NCBI RefSeq assembly: GCF_050624435.1
Contig: NC_134535.1
Coordinates: forward strand, 130,190,731-130,254,730
Direction: 5' to 3'
Source: Tenrec ecaudatus
Lineage: Eukaryota > Chordata > Mammalia > Afrosoricida > Tenrecidae
Length of the DNA: 64,000 nt
This document shows positions 10,796-22,721 of this stretch, in pieces (the stretch's first letter is position 1; each line of letters begins with the position of its first letter). The position numbers and the translations under genes are program-made. Below the pieces are notes generated by a model, which ran no database searches, was not told where the DNA came from, and saw only the letters and a list, made by a program, of their open reading frames with translations.

Positions 10796-11374
10796 AATGT
10801 GAGGGGCCACCACTCTCCCCTGCACCACAGGACATCTGGACTGAGGAGAACAGCTCCCCAGAAGTCAAGGATTCCATGCCCTTGCATCTCGCGGGCTGCC
10901 CTTCCCAGATACGGGCATTTCAGACTAGCTCCCTGGGTGAAGCACAGCAGGTAGAGCCTGGCAAAACTCCTCTCGGGACAAATGGAAACAGAAGAAACAG
11001 CCCGGGAGCAAGTGGGTTTTCCTTTTCTCCTTCCTTTCCGTTTCATTCTCATTGACCTCCTGGTACGGGAAGAGTGGGCACCTGTGGGAACGCCCATTCC
11101 AGAATAGCCTTCGTGAGTATGAATGGTTCATAGAAAGTGGAGGGATGGAGCTAGAAAAATGTGCAAGTAACCTCCCACAGAGAGTAATAGCAGAATTTAA
11201 AAAAAACAGAAGGTAAGTTTGAGATTGATGCCAGATGGATCTTGTGCAGCGTGTACTGATGACAATGCGCTCTTAAAAGCACTTCCTGTGTGAGTCCCTG
11301 AACTCTGCAGAAGATCGTCTATGTACTCTCATTTCAGATTCGGAATTACTGAGCTCTGGGGTATTTAAAGAACC
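10796..11374. other. No gene seen
   Basis: Mixed DNA between two RTE elements. A 153-codon minus-strand open frame here overlaps the RTE tail in antisense and is considered spurious. Confidence 0.4.
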
Positions 11375-14300
11375 TTATCTGAAGGGTTGTCCTACTGTGG
11401 TGGCTCGTGTGTACTAGGATGGTGGAGGGCATGTCACTGGTATCTCAAATGCTAGCTGGGTCATCCGAAGTGAGCAGGCTTCAGCAGAGCTTCCAGACCA
11501 AGAACATAATGCAGAGGGAATCGGCTGCGCACTTCAGAGGGTTAAGCCACTGAAAGCCCTGTGGATCATACTGAACATCGTCAGAGATGAAAAATCTCAA
11601 GAGCAGAAGCAAAATATTGTCAGAAATCATGCCCAAAGATGAGGCCTGTAGGTCAGAAGGCACTCAAAATGTGGCTGAAAGAGAGCTGCCTTCTCTGAGT
11701 AATGTTGGCCATGGTGGTAGGAATGGAGTAAAGCCTTCAGGAGTAGAGCCTTCTGGATGTTCATGTACCGCCAGAGCAAAATTCAAAATGAGAAGAAACA
11801 CTTGAAAACATGTTCTTCCTAATAATCAAATTTTAGAATGTATGAAGTAGTAATCTAGGAAAATCAGAAGTGATCAAAAGTGAAATGGAATGCCGAAGGA
11901 TTGATGAGCTGAGAGTAACTGGGATTGGCCATTTAAAAATAAAATCATGGGCTTACTGTGGAATAACACAATCAGGAGGAATGGCGCTGCATTCACGGTC
12001 AAAGAAGACATTTCAAGGACTATCCTGAAGTAAAATGCTATCTGGGAGAAGATTCTATCTATCCGTATTTAAGGAAACCCAACCCAAACAACTATTACTC
12101 AAATTCATCCACCAACCCCTAAACCTAGTGATGAAAAATGGAAGAATTCTACCAGCATCTTCAGGCTGAAACTGATCAAACGTGCAATCAAGATAATTAT
12201 TGGTGACTGGAATGCGAAGGTAGGAAATAATTGGAAAGTGTGGTCTTAGTGATAGAGACAAGTCTGGAGTTTTCATGAGAGATTGCTGCAAGCCCAACAA
12301 CTTGTTCATACCACAGAACTTTGTCAACAATGCAAACGTCAAGCATATATGTGGATGTCTCCAGACGGAATACACAGAAATCAAATTGACTCCATCTGTA
12401 GGAAGAGAAGATGAAGAAGCTTAGCATCAGCAGCTGAAATGAGGCCAGGGACTGACTGGGTCACAGACCATCAATTGCTCATATGTAAGTTGAGATTGAA
12501 GCTCGAGAAAATGAAAACAAGTCCACAAGAGCCAAAATACAAACTTGAATCTATTACACCCTGTGGTAGCTATATACTCGTTGTCGATTTGAGGATTAGA
12601 GTGTAGGGGTGGAGTCTAGCTTGTCAATCAGATCATAGCCAATGAGATCTCTGTGTGAGCATGGCCTTCTCCTAAGAATTCTAGGAAATCCGGTACTTCC
12701 TTCTTGGAGGCGGGAGACACTTCTCTCTCTCTGCTCACACCCTGGGAGACATAGCAGCTGACAAGACACATGGACCCACCTTGATGCACCCACTGACCTG
12801 TGATCTACATTTGGTGTCATTGCATGTGTTTCATGAGTCTGAAGAGGACTTTATAGATTGATATCGGACATATGGGCTAATGTCGGACTTGTGGACTTAA
12901 TCTGGACTGGGCTGGTATGTTTTCTCAATGTTCAATTGCTCTTGTATGTAAATCTCTTTCTTATACACATATCTGTGTCCATGGATTTGTTTCTCTAATC
13001 TACCCAGACTAACATACACCCGAATTTGGAGAATAGCTCAGGAACAGATTTGCTGCATTAAACACAATGACAGAAGACCTGATGAGCTGTGGGAGCACAT
13101 CAAGAACATCATTCTTGAAGAAAGCAAAAGGTTATTAAAAATACAAGAAAGAAAGAAAAGACCAGTGCGAATGTCCGAAGAGACTGAAATTTGCTCTTAA
13201 TCATAGAGTAGCTAAGGCAAATGGAAAAGAAATGATGAAGTCAAGACCTTGACTTCAAAAGGGAGCTTGGAAAGACAAAGTGAAATATTATCATGAAATA
13301 TGCAAGAGCCTGGAGTTAGGAAACCAAGTGGAAGAACAGGCTCAGTGTATCAGCACTGAAAGAACTCGGGACAAGCCTTAAGTTGCAATCTTGAAAGTTT
13401 CTCTGGGCAAAATGTTGAATGCAGGAAGCATCCAAAGAAGATAAAGACTGCACAGCGTCACTGTACTGAAAAGAACTAGTTGACAGTTAACCAGTGCAAG
13501 AAGGAGCAAATGAGCAAGAACCAGTGGTAATGAAGGAGAACGCCCAAGCTACACCGAAGGCATTAGCTCAAACCAAGGCTCCGGGAATTGATGGAATATC
13601 AGTTGAAGTGTTTCAAAAGGCTGATACAGCACTGGAAGCACTCATTCTCTATGCCAGGTAATTTTGAAGGCATCTACTTGGCCAATTGACTGGAAGAGGT
13701 CCATATTTGTACCCATTTCCAAAGAAAGGTGACCCAACAGAATGTGCAAATTATAGAACAATATCATAATATCACATGCAGGTAAAATTTTGCTGAAGAT
13801 CATCAGACAAAGGTTGTGGCAGATCATTGACAAGGATCTGTCAGAAATTCACGCCAAATCCAGAAGAATCTGTGGAATTAGAGATATCATTGCTAATGTC
13901 AAATGGGTCTTGATGGAAAACAATAGCAGAAAGATGTTTACTTGTGTTTTATTGACTAAGACATTTGACTGTGTGGACCATAACAAGCCACGGATAGACT
14001 GGAAAGAATGGGAGTCTCAGAACACCTCATTGTGCTCATGTGAAACCTTTACATGGAAAAAGAAGCAGTTGTGTGAACCAAACAAGGAAATACTGCAGGG
14101 TTTTAAATCAGGGAAGGTGTGTGTGGCAGGGTTGTATACTCTCACAAAGCTACTCAATCTGTGTGCTGAGACAATCATCAGAGAAGCTGGATTATATGAA
14201 GAAAGATGCAGCATCTGACTGGAGGAAGGCCGATTAACAACCTGCAATATGCAGATGACATCATGGTGCTTGTTGAAAGGGAGGAAGACGTACAGCACTT

Positions 14301-14973
14301 GCTGCTGAAGATCAAGGTTTGCAGCCTTCCGTATGGATGACAACTCAAAGTGAACAAGACCCGAATCCTTACCACTGGACCAATGCGTGACCTCATGATA
14401 AATGGAGAAAAATTGATGTTGTGAAAGATTTCATCTTGCTTGGATCCACAATCAATGCTCAAGGAAGCAGCAGTCAAGAGATCAAAGTATGCATTGCATT
14501 AGGTAAATCTGCTGCACAAGACCTCTCAAGTGTTGAGAAGCAAGGTGTGCCTAATTCAAATCATGGCATTTTTAATTGCGCCATGTGCATGTGAAAGTTG
14601 GACATTGAATAAAGAAGACTAAAGAAAAATCAGTGCATTTGAGCTTTGCTGCTAAAGAATATTGAAAGTACCATGGACTTCCAAAAGAACAAGCAAGCCT
14701 GTCTTGAAAGACGTACAACCGGAATTCCCCTTAGAGGCAAGACTTTGTCTCTTGTAGTTTGGACATGTGGTCAGGAAAGACCAGTCTCTGGAGAAGAATA
14801 TTATGCTTAGTAAAGTGGAGGGGCAGAGAAAAAGAGGAAGGCCTTCAACAAAATGGATTGACAAAATTGCTGCAACAATGAGCTCAAACTAAGAACAATG
14901 TGAAGGTAGTGTTTCATTCTGCAGTCCACGGATCGCTGTGGGTCAGAACTGACTTGAAGGCTCCTAACAACAA
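11375..14973 (+). mobile_element. Near full-length RTE (BovB-like) retrotransposon, split by an LTR
   Basis: The 5-prime end (ACTGTGGTGGC region) matches the 5-prime end of the opposite-strand copy at 18-21 kb. The 3-prime end is CTCCTAACAACAA, the AAC-type tail of RTEs. Removing the inserted LTR and one target copy leaves about 3.14 kb, full length for the clade. In order: 5-prime leader, apurinic-endonuclease region (around 11.88-12.5 kb), linker, reverse transcriptase (13.6-14.3 kb) with a locally intact Y-A-D-D box (TATGCAGATGAC at 14,248), then the C-terminal region. Stops and frameshifts occur throughout, including a deletion in the F-I-D box near 13.95 kb, so it cannot encode a working protein. 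Confidence 0.88.
12562..13016 (+). mobile_element. Solo LTR, family A (copy 2), inserted in RTE
   Basis: Starts TGTGGTAGCTA and ends ACTAACATA. It is flanked on both sides by an exact CACCC 5-bp duplication. The RTE sequence reads continuously when the LTR and one CACCC are removed. Same internal landmarks as the other family A copies, for example GTCTGAAGAGGACTTTATAG and TTGTTTCTCTAATC. Five-base duplications are typical of ERVL/MaLR-type integration. Confidence 0.88.
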
Positions 14974-15164
14974 GAATCTCGTAGCAGACCGTGAGATAAA
15001 TATTATCCCGAATCCTGGATCTGAAAGGAGGGGCATGGTTCAATGACGGCTTCTGGGATTTGGCATATTCTGACAAACCACTGTGATAGGTTGGCTTTGC
15101 CAACTCGGCGTCATTAGGAGCATGTGAGCAGAGTTTAATCAAGTCAAAGCTGGAACTGGAGGGC

Positions 15165-15700
15165 TACGAGCAAAACGGCTTTCCAAGGCTGGCCCCCTTC
15201 CCTCTTTCCTCCTGGGAATCAGACCAGTTCTCTGCTGCCTGAGCTAGTCCTTTACCTCAACCGTGGGCAGAGGCAGCCCATGGATCATGTAGCGCTGTTG
15301 TGCATCACTAGAACTTGAGGTTCCATCAAAACCTGCTTCGCCACACTTCTTGAGAATCCATCAGACCACTTTGCTGTGCTCTGAGCTACTGGCCTCTGCT
15401 ATGCTTCAACGTCTCATCTCCCTGCTGTTGCTGCTCCACTCTCCTTGTCTTTCCACCGTCGGCTTCGTTGAATTTGGGCCAGCAGTCTGCAGTTAGTTGA
15501 AGGACCTTCAGTATATTAACTATTCCACAAAAGTGAGTTGAAATGAGCTCTCTGTACTACTGTATGGACTAATCAACTTATATTCCTTCTTGTTATATAA
15601 ACCTATCCATATATATATATATTTATATTTATATATCCTATTCAAAAATATAACCATAAGCATCCTGGTTTTGTTTCTCTAGAGAACCCTGCCTAATACA
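15165..15700 (+). mobile_element. Probable MaLR-type LTR remnant
   Basis: The 3-prime end GGTTTTGTTTCTCTAGAGAACCCTGCCTAATACA is nearly the canonical end of mammalian MaLR (MLT1-like) LTRs. A TATATAAACC segment and AT-rich run precede it. The left border is not sharp, and the position given is approximate. Confidence 0.45.
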
Positions 15701-15888
15701 CCCAGGATCAATAAAGTATCCGGGTAGCATGGCCCAAAGGACCCTGAAGTTGCCAGAGTAAGAACCTCTTTTCCTCTTTAGTTTCGCAGGTGATTGATTC
15801 AAAGCCAAGGCACACTCACTGATTCACGGGGTCGGGATCAGAGTGCTGATGAGTCACTCATGATTCTAGGCTGTTTGTTTCCCTTAAG

Positions 15889-16065
15889 AGACCTGGGGTG
15901 CTGTGCATTAGGCTAACTGCAAGATGGCTGATACAAACCCACCAGTGACTCCTTGGGAGAAAGATAGAGCTGTCTGTTCTCACAAAGACTGACAGTCGTG
16001 GAAATCCTATGTGGGGTCGCCATGAGCCATAATTGAGTCTATGGAATAGATGCCGGCTTTTGTTT
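15889..16065 (+). repeat. AfroSINE
   Basis: GACCTGGGGTGCTGTGCATTAGGC head, GCAAGATGGCTGATACAAACCCACCAG, GAGAAAGATAGAGCTGTCTG and GTGGGGTCGCCATGAGCC tail in consensus order. Diverged but complete. Confidence 0.75.
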
Positions 16066-16171
16066 CTTACTCTTTGCCTTCTTCGAATGTTTGAATATTT
16101 GCTTTATGTCTTTCTCGCCCCTTCCACATGGCTACTTTGTGCGTGTGTCTATGTGGTGAGGGCAGGTAACA

Positions 16172-16350
16172 GAAGGAACCCAGTGGAGCAATGGTTAAGT
16201 ATTCAGCTGCTAACCAAAAGGTCAGTGGTTCCAACCCACCAACCCTTCCATGAGAGAAAGGTGCGACAGTCTGCTTCCATAAATATTACAGCCTAGGAAA
16301 GCCTACGGGGCAGTTCTACTCTGCCTTCCAGGGTCTCTGTGTCAGAACGC
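16172..16350 (+). repeat. AfroSINE
   Basis: CAGTGGAGCAATGGTTAAG head, GCTGCTAACCAAAAGGTCAG, GTGCGACAGTCTGCTTCC and GGGCAGTTCTACTCTG in order; this is one of the clearest copies. The terminal GTCAGAA block is truncated. Confidence 0.88.
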
Positions 16351-16720
16351 CCTGGCTGATAGTGGGGCCTTCCAGTGGGGCCTTCGGCATTTCCAGAATC
16401 TTCACATGTACCATTCAGCACCGTTAATTACATCCATCATGTCCTTGAACCAGCACTATGGACTGTGGCTGAGTTCTTCCTTACATTTGACTCATTTTAG
16501 TCTCTTCCAGTATCTGAAAAGTCCCTTGCAGGTAGTGGCTGGCTCTATCTTTTGCTTCCTGTACCTGTGGGCATTTACACAATTACACTCGGCACCTGGC
16601 CTGGTCTCTGGTCTGTTGGATTATGACCATATCATTGTAAGCAGTGGAAGGCACCATGGCGAACACATGGTCTCATCATCTCATTTTTCTGATGACCCAA
16701 AGTGGGTGTGATGTGCTGGA
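16351..16720. other. No gene seen
   Basis: Unrecognised DNA between AfroSINEs. A 101-codon open frame has no family resemblance. A short direct repeat (AGTGGGGCCTT twice) lies at its left edge. Confidence 0.4.
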
Positions 16721-16878
16721 TCAAGGTGTTGGGGTCGGTTCACGTGTTTGACTGCTAACTGTAAAGGGTGGTGACTCCAGTTCACCCGCAGACACCTTAG
16801 CCAATGGAAGCCCTTTAAGGACCGTTCTACTCCGACACACGTGGAGTTGTCATGAGTCACAATTGATTCCATGGTGAC
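16721..16878 (+). repeat. AfroSINE, diverged
   Basis: GTTTGACTGCTAACTGTAAAGG, CCAGTTCACCCGCAG, GACCGTTCTACTCCG and GAGTTGTCATGAGTCACAATTGATTCC follow the AfroSINE order with many changes. Confidence 0.7.
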
Positions 16879-17146
16879 CTAAAAGAGGACCAGAATGTAC
16901 TGATCTTGGCCCCCATGTCTCTTAAGTTACTAACATTGCACTTCATGCTTCTCTTCCAATAATAGCAGAGAATATGCCCTGCACAGCTGCCAGCTTGAAG
17001 CAGCTATCCACAAGGGAGAGACCACTTCATGCGATCATATATGTGAACATTGCCCTCTAGTGTAGAATAGGGATGCCCTACTTGGCAAAAAAATACCATG
17101 AAATGCTCCATGACCAGCCCAAAAGTTGATGGCTTGAATTTATCCA

Positions 17147-17352
17147 GGGAGCTCTGGTGGCATATTGGACTAAGCGTTGGGCCATAAACTGAAAGGTCAG
17201 CAGTTTGAAGCCTGTGGCTCCACTGGATCTAGATGAGGCTTTCTACTCTTATAAACAGTTACAGTCTTGGAAACCCACAGGGTCAGAGCTACCCTGACCT
17301 ATGGGGTCACTATCAGTCAGGATCAACTTGAGGGCAGTGACTTTGGTTTTTT
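17147..17352 (+). repeat. AfroSINE
   Basis: GGGAGCTCTGGTGGCATA head; AAACTGAAAGGTCAGCAG; AGATGAGGCTTTCTACTC; ACAGTCTTGGAAACCCACAG; GGGTCACTATCAGTCAGG; GGCAGTGACTTTGGTTTTTT end. Complete from head to tail. Confidence 0.88.
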
Positions 17353-17747
17353 GGAGGGGTATTTTGGGGAGAGGCTTGTCCAATGAGCTTCAGCCTTGAA
17401 AACTCCATGGGAGCAGTTCTACTTTGTGCACACGTAGATATCATGAGTTGGAAACAAACAACCCCAAAGTGTACCTTGTATATGCATACTTACTATGACA
17501 AAAAATTAATGTTTTATTTTCTAATTCAGAAAATGGGTAGAAAGGAAAACAAGAAAGTCACCCCAGTCCTTGCCATAATGCTATAATCACTGACAAGCAA
17601 ACAAAATTGTAACTCTTGGTATTGGGAGTAGGGTTTAGTGGTGAGCATCTTCCTAAGTGTAGCTTCCTGCAGCTCTGTGAATAGAGACAGACTTCAGAAG
17701 GGGTGTAAACATAGGAGGTGAATGCCAAGCTTCTGTGTTTACTTATT
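17353..17747. other. No gene seen
   Basis: The first few dozen bases repeat SINE-like wording (AACTCCATGGGAGCAGTTCTACTTTG) and may be a second AfroSINE tail fragment. The rest is unassigned. Confidence 0.35.
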
Positions 17748-17830
17748 TAAAAGTTATTTTTAACAGCTTTATGGGAATGTAATTCACAGACCTAAATTGC
17801 AGCCATTTCGAGTATACAGTTCAGTGGCTA
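17748..17830 (-). mobile_element. Ancient L1 3-prime end
   Basis: AACAGCTTTATGGGAATGTAATTCACAGACC and ATACAGTTCAGTGGC are the complement of the old L1M end (...ctgaattgtac, ...gaattatatctcaataaagctgtt). Confidence 0.55.
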
Positions 17831-18070
17831 TCAGTAAAAAGGTGTTGTTCTTGAGAAACCTGCACAGAGAACACACTGAACCCCACCTCTGTCCCTCCCC
17901 ATTGCTTGATTTGCTAGACAGAAGCAGTAGACCCCAGTGATGAACTTCCAGGGCAGGTGCGGTGGAAGGCAGTCCCTTTTCTTATTAAAAACTTTATTTA
18001 ATGGCGTATAAGAGGTCTTTAGGTTACGATCATTTTTGTGGATCTTGCAGTGTTTATCTGAGAACATGTC

Positions 18071-21000
18071 GTTGGGGCGGTTAGGTGCCACCGTGTCGTA
18101 GCCCTGTGCACGACAGAAACATCTCCTGGTCTGCGCCGTCCTCACCATTCTGCTTAGCGGGGAGCCCATTATTGCAGCCACCATTCAATCCAGCCTTTTC
18201 TCCGGCCTGCCTCTTCACCGAGCATGGTATCAGTGACCATGCACAGTCTCTCCTGACAACACGTCCAAAGTACATGAGGCAAAGTCTTGCCATCCTGGCC
18301 TCTAATGAGCATCCTGGCTGTACTCCTTCCAAGACAGAGCTGTTTGTTCTTTTGGCAGTTCGTGGTACTTTCAAAATTCGTGGCTAGCACTATACTTCAA
18401 AGGCATGGACTCCTTTTCAGGTTTCTTTATTCAATGTCCAACTTTCACATGCATAGAAGGCTATTGGAAATATCATGGCGTGGGTCAGGCACACCGTAGA
18501 CCTCAAAATCCTTGTCAGTCGTTTGGGAGATCTTGTGTCACAGATTTAATGGATGCCGTGCATCATTTGGAATCTGGACTGCTGTGTCCATGGGCATTGA
18601 TGGTGGATCCAAGCAAGATGAAATTCTTGACAACTCTGATCTTTTCTCCTCTTTTCATGACATTACCCATTAGCCCAGCAGTTGTGAGGATTTTTATTTT
18701 CTTGACATTGACTTGCAATCCACACTCAAGGCTGCCATCCTTGATCTTCATCAAGTCCTTCAAGCCCCCCTCACTTTCAGCCAGCAAGGCTGTGCCATCT
18801 GTATATTACCGGTTGTTAATAAGCCTTCCTCTACTCCTGATGCATCACTCTTCTTCATATAACCCAGCTTCTCTGATGATTTTCTCAGCACACAGATTGA
18901 ATAAGTATTGCTTTTTTCCCCCCTTTGGAATAAGTATCATAAGAGGATACAACCCTGTCACACATGTTCCCTGGTTTTAAACCCTGCAGTATTTCCTTGT
19001 TAGGTTTGCACACTGCCTCTTGATGCATGTGAAGGTTCTGCATGAGCACCATGAGGTCTTCTGGGATGCCCGTTCTTCCCAAGGCTATCCTGATCCACAC
19101 AGTTGAATGCCTTTGTCGAATCAATGAAACACCAGCCAACAACGTTCTGGTATTCTTTGTTTTCAGCCAAGATCCATCTGACATCAGTATGGTATTCCTG
19201 TTCCACAGATTCTTCTGAATCTGGCCTGAATTTCTGGCAGCTCCCCGTCAATGAGCTTGATGATATTCAGCAAAATTTTACCTGCATGTGATATTATGAT
19301 ATTGTTCCACAATTTGCACATTCTGTTGAGTCACCTTTCTTTGTAAATGCGTACAAATATGGACCTCTTCCAGTCAATTGGCCAACTAGCTGTCTTCAAA
19401 ATGACCTGGCATAGAGAATGAGTGCTTCCAGTGCTGTATCAGCTTTTTGAAACATTTCAACTGATATTCCATCAATTCCCGGAGCCTCGTTTTTGGCTGA
19501 TGCCTAGGTGCGCTTGGACTTCTTCCTTCCTTACCACTGGTTATTGCTCATTTGTGACTTCTTGCACTGCTTAAATAGTAACTAGTTCTTTTTGGTACAG
19601 TGACCGTGCATTCTTTCCATCAACAGTAAATATTTCGCCCATAGAAACTTTCAATCTTGCAGCTTGAGGCTTGAATGTTTTCTTGAGTTCTTTCAGGTTA
19701 CGGTATGCTGAGCATGTCCTCCTTTCTGTTTGCTATCTCCACAGCCTTGCACATTTCATTATAACATTTAACTCTGTCTTCCCATGCTGCCCTTTGACAT
19801 TTTCTTTTCAGGTCTTTGATTTCATCATTTCTTCCCTTTGCTACTCTATGATTAAAAGCTCGTTTCAGAGTCCCTTCTGTCATCCATACTAATCTTTTCC
19901 GTGTGTTTCCTGTTGGTTGCAGGTCCTTTTGTTTTCTTCATGCATGATGTTCTTGGTGTCCTCCCACAGCTCATCAGGTCTCAATCCAGTTCAGTGTTTA
20001 GTGAACATTTTACCCAAATCTATTCTTGAGATGTTCTCTAAATTCAAGTGGGAGAGACTCAAGGTCATATTTTGATACTTGTGGCCTGGGTTCTATTTTC
20101 TCCAGCTTCAACCTCCACTTACATATGAGCAATCGATGGTCTGTTTGACAGGCTGCTGACCTTGTTTTAGCTGCTAACATGAACTTCTCCGTCATCTCTT
20201 CCCACAGATGGAGTCAATTTGATTTCTGTGTATCCACATGTTTATTTGCCCATTGTGTTTTTGACAAATGGTATTTGGTTTGAATGAGTTCTTGGTCTAG
20301 CAACATTCTACCGATCATGCAATGTCCAGCCTCATTTCTATCACTAAGACCATATTTTCCAATTACTGTTCTTCCTTTGTTTCTAACTTTTACATTCCAA
20401 CCAATAATAATTATCAATGCATGTAGAATGCATGCTTAATCAATTTCAGCCTGAAGATGCTGGTAGAATTCTTTAATTTCTTCATCACTAGTTTTCATGG
20501 TTGGTACACGAATTTGAATAACAGTTGTATTGATTAGCTTTCTTTGAATGCAGATACATATAATCTTATCCCAGATAGCATTGTACTTCAGGATAGACCT
20601 TGGAATGTCCCTTTAGAAGATGAATATGACACCATTCCTTTTGATTGTATTCATTCCTGGCATAGTAAACCTTATGAGTGTCTGATTGAAAATGGCCAAT
20701 ACCAGTGCATTTCAGCTCACTAACACATAGGATGTCGATCTTTATGTGTTCCAGTTCATTTTTGTTGAGTTCCATTTTCCTAGATTCATACCTTGTGCAG
20801 TCTATGTTCTGATTATCAGTAGATACTTGCAGCTGTTTCTTCTTGTTTTGAGTTGTGCCCCAGCAGCAAATGAAGATTCTGAAGGTTCTACTGCGGGCTT
20901 TACTCCCTCGAAGCCACTGTCGTCGACTTCTCTTAGTTTTATGGTGAGTGCCTGCCCACTCGAGGGACTCGCTGCCTGGCCCTCACTCTGAGAATGCTCT

Positions 21001-21243
21001 CCTTCTGTTCCTTAGGTTTTTAGTCATTGATAAAGTTTCAATGTTATTCCTAAGGTTTTCAGTGGCCAACTCCTCTGACAGTGACAGCTTATTCCCTCTT
21101 CATAGTCTGCCCTCAATCTGCAAGCTCTGCTAAAATCTCTTCACTTTGAGTCATCCTGTTGGTCTTTGAAGTACCAGTGACATAGCATTCAGCATCGCAA
21201 CACTCACGCCACCACAGTCTGAAAAACTGGCAGACAAGTGGTG
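18071..21243 (-). mobile_element. Near full-length RTE (BovB-like) retrotransposon, minus strand
   Basis: About 3.17 kb, matching the net length of the copy at 11.4-15.0 kb. On the minus strand it starts near CACTTGTCTGCCAGTTTTTCAG and ends GGTGGCACCTAACCG. The endonuclease segment near 20.77 kb translates to ...HIKIDILCVSELKCTG, as in RTE endonucleases. The RT segment near 19.15 kb gives FIDSTKAFNCVD (family: FIDYxKAFDCVDH). The catalytic Y-A-D-D position near 18.8 kb reads Y-T-D-G after a stop codon, so it is dead. Open frames of up to 191 codons on the opposite strand are antisense shadows. Confidence 0.9.
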
Positions 21244-21309
21244 GATCTGATAACATAGCCTTAAATGTAAAATCTATGACATTCATTAGGTAGTTCTTAC
21301 ACACACACA

Positions 21310-21492
21310 AACCCCAAAGCAACCTAGTTCATAGTCATTGAATTGATTCTGACCTACGTAGCATTTCCAAGACTGTAACTCTTTATGGGAGCGACCAGAC
21401 TCATCTGTCTCCCGCAGAGCTGCTGGTGGGTTCAAACCACCAACCTTGAGGCTACCAGCCCAATGTCTAGCCTAAGGCACCTCCAGACCTCC
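21310..21492 (-). repeat. AfroSINE
   Basis: On the minus strand: GGAGGTGCCTTAGGC head, CTCAAGGTTGGTGGTTTGAACCCACCAGCAGC, then AAAGAGTTACAGTCTTGGAAATGC and GTCAGAATCAATTCAATG tail. Lies directly beside the 5-prime end of the minus-strand RTE. Confidence 0.85.
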
Positions 21493-22324
21493 TTAAGTAG
21501 TACTTAGAACAAAATACAAATGCTGATATTTGTTCTGAGGTTTGTAGAGAAATAAACAACAGAAATCAGATTCCAAGCCTCCAATCAGTTTTCTGTACCT
21601 GTTCATCATACTAAACATATAAGGTCTTTCCTAACCAGTGCTCCAGAATAAAAATCTAAAAATACTTCATCACGTTTTCTTCCCTAACATTCTTAATGTT
21701 ATTCATATCCAGGAAATCTCCACTCGGGGTAACCAGGAGTTCACCTGGTGGATCGGAAGTATCGTGCTAGCTGAGAAGCAGCCTGCATTTCTGAAGCTCC
21801 CAGCCCAGAAGGCAAGTTCTGTAAACATTTGGAACTCTCTTGGTCGGTGAGCAGATTCTTTGCAACCCCCTAGAATCTGATTCTTGGCTTGTTCCACCTG
21901 CAGCTCCCAGTGATGATGGCCAGAGGTGACCAAGGGGGTCACAGGACACGAAACGAGTGGTTGAATCTCTTGACCTGTACTTTCTCATTCTGTGTGTCAT
22001 GGCCCAATCAAGCACACCTCAGGCCATCAGGAATGATGAGGGCAGTTGTTGGCTATGTGAACATCTAAGGTCTTATCCACTTCATGGTCTTTCATTCCTG
22101 TGCCTTTCCCAACGTCTTCCTTTGCTGTCATCATTCTGCATTGACCTCCTCTTCATTGTATAATGTCTTCCCTTCACCCATCAAGTTGATGAGGAGAGAG
22201 AACAAAGAGGCAGAGAAAGGTGACAAAGCAGTGAGAAGCACTGCTCTTAGGGAAGAACAGAAAGGTTATCTTAGGAGGCTCCTGGAATACCGCTGAGACG
22301 GAACAATCAGGGCTAATGTTAGAA
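21493..22324. other. No gene seen
   Basis: Unassigned DNA with short overlapping open frames; no repeat recognised. Confidence 0.4.
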
Positions 22325-22482
22325 GTAGACCAAAAGCAACTCACTACTATCATAATGACCCCATTGAACAGAACAGAGCCACCCACTTTGGGTTTACACA
22401 GCTATAAATCTTGATGGGAGCAGAACGCTTCACCTTTGCTGCAAACCTTATGGTCAGCAGTCCAAAGTGCAGCCCATTACCT
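22325..22482 (-). repeat. AfroSINE-like, diverged
   Basis: The order is that of a minus-strand AfroSINE: CATAATGACCCCATTGAACAGAACAGAGC tail region, TACACAGCTATAAATCTTGATGGGAGCAGA middle, and ACCTTATGGTCAGCAGTCCAAAGTGCAGCCC head. Confidence 0.6.
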
Positions 22483-22513
22483 ATGGGTTCAATTCATATT
22501 CCAAGATAGCACA

Positions 22514-22574
22514 GGCTCTGGTCCTAGCTAGATATCTCAGGGGAATGGGCTCTGGTTCTAGCTAGATATCTCAG
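22514..22574. repeat. Short tandem duplication, 27-bp unit, period 34
   Basis: GGCTCTGGTCCTAGCTAGATATCTCAG occurs twice with one mismatch, separated by seven bases. It overlaps the left edge of a MIR element, so it duplicated part of an ancient SINE. Confidence 0.9.
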
Positions 22575-22720
22575 TTTAGATCCCTCACCTTGTTGCGTTA
22601 ATGAACCTCTTTGTGCTTTAGTTTTCTCATATGTGAAATGAGGATAATGAGAGTCCCTACTTCATAAGATTGCTAAGAGGATTATATTTGGTAATGCAGA
22701 TAAATAGCTTACAACAGTGA
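22545..22720 (+). repeat. MIR SINE
   Basis: GAACCTCTTTGTGCTTTAG, TTTTCTCATATGTGAAATGAGGATAATGA, CTACTTCATAAGATTGCTAAGAGGATTA and AGCTTACAACAGTG are the MIR core in order. Confidence 0.85.
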
Positions 22721-22721
22721 G

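Noticed and set aside
17975-18070. Possible processed pseudogene 3-prime end on the minus strand (AATAAA near a TTATTTAATGG stretch)
   Set aside because: Only about 95 bp, no recognisable protein match, and it abuts an RTE tail; could not be supported.
18405-18980. 191-codon plus-strand open frame, the longest in the window
   Set aside because: It is the antisense reading of the minus-strand RTE (RT and downstream region); no domain, no exon signals.
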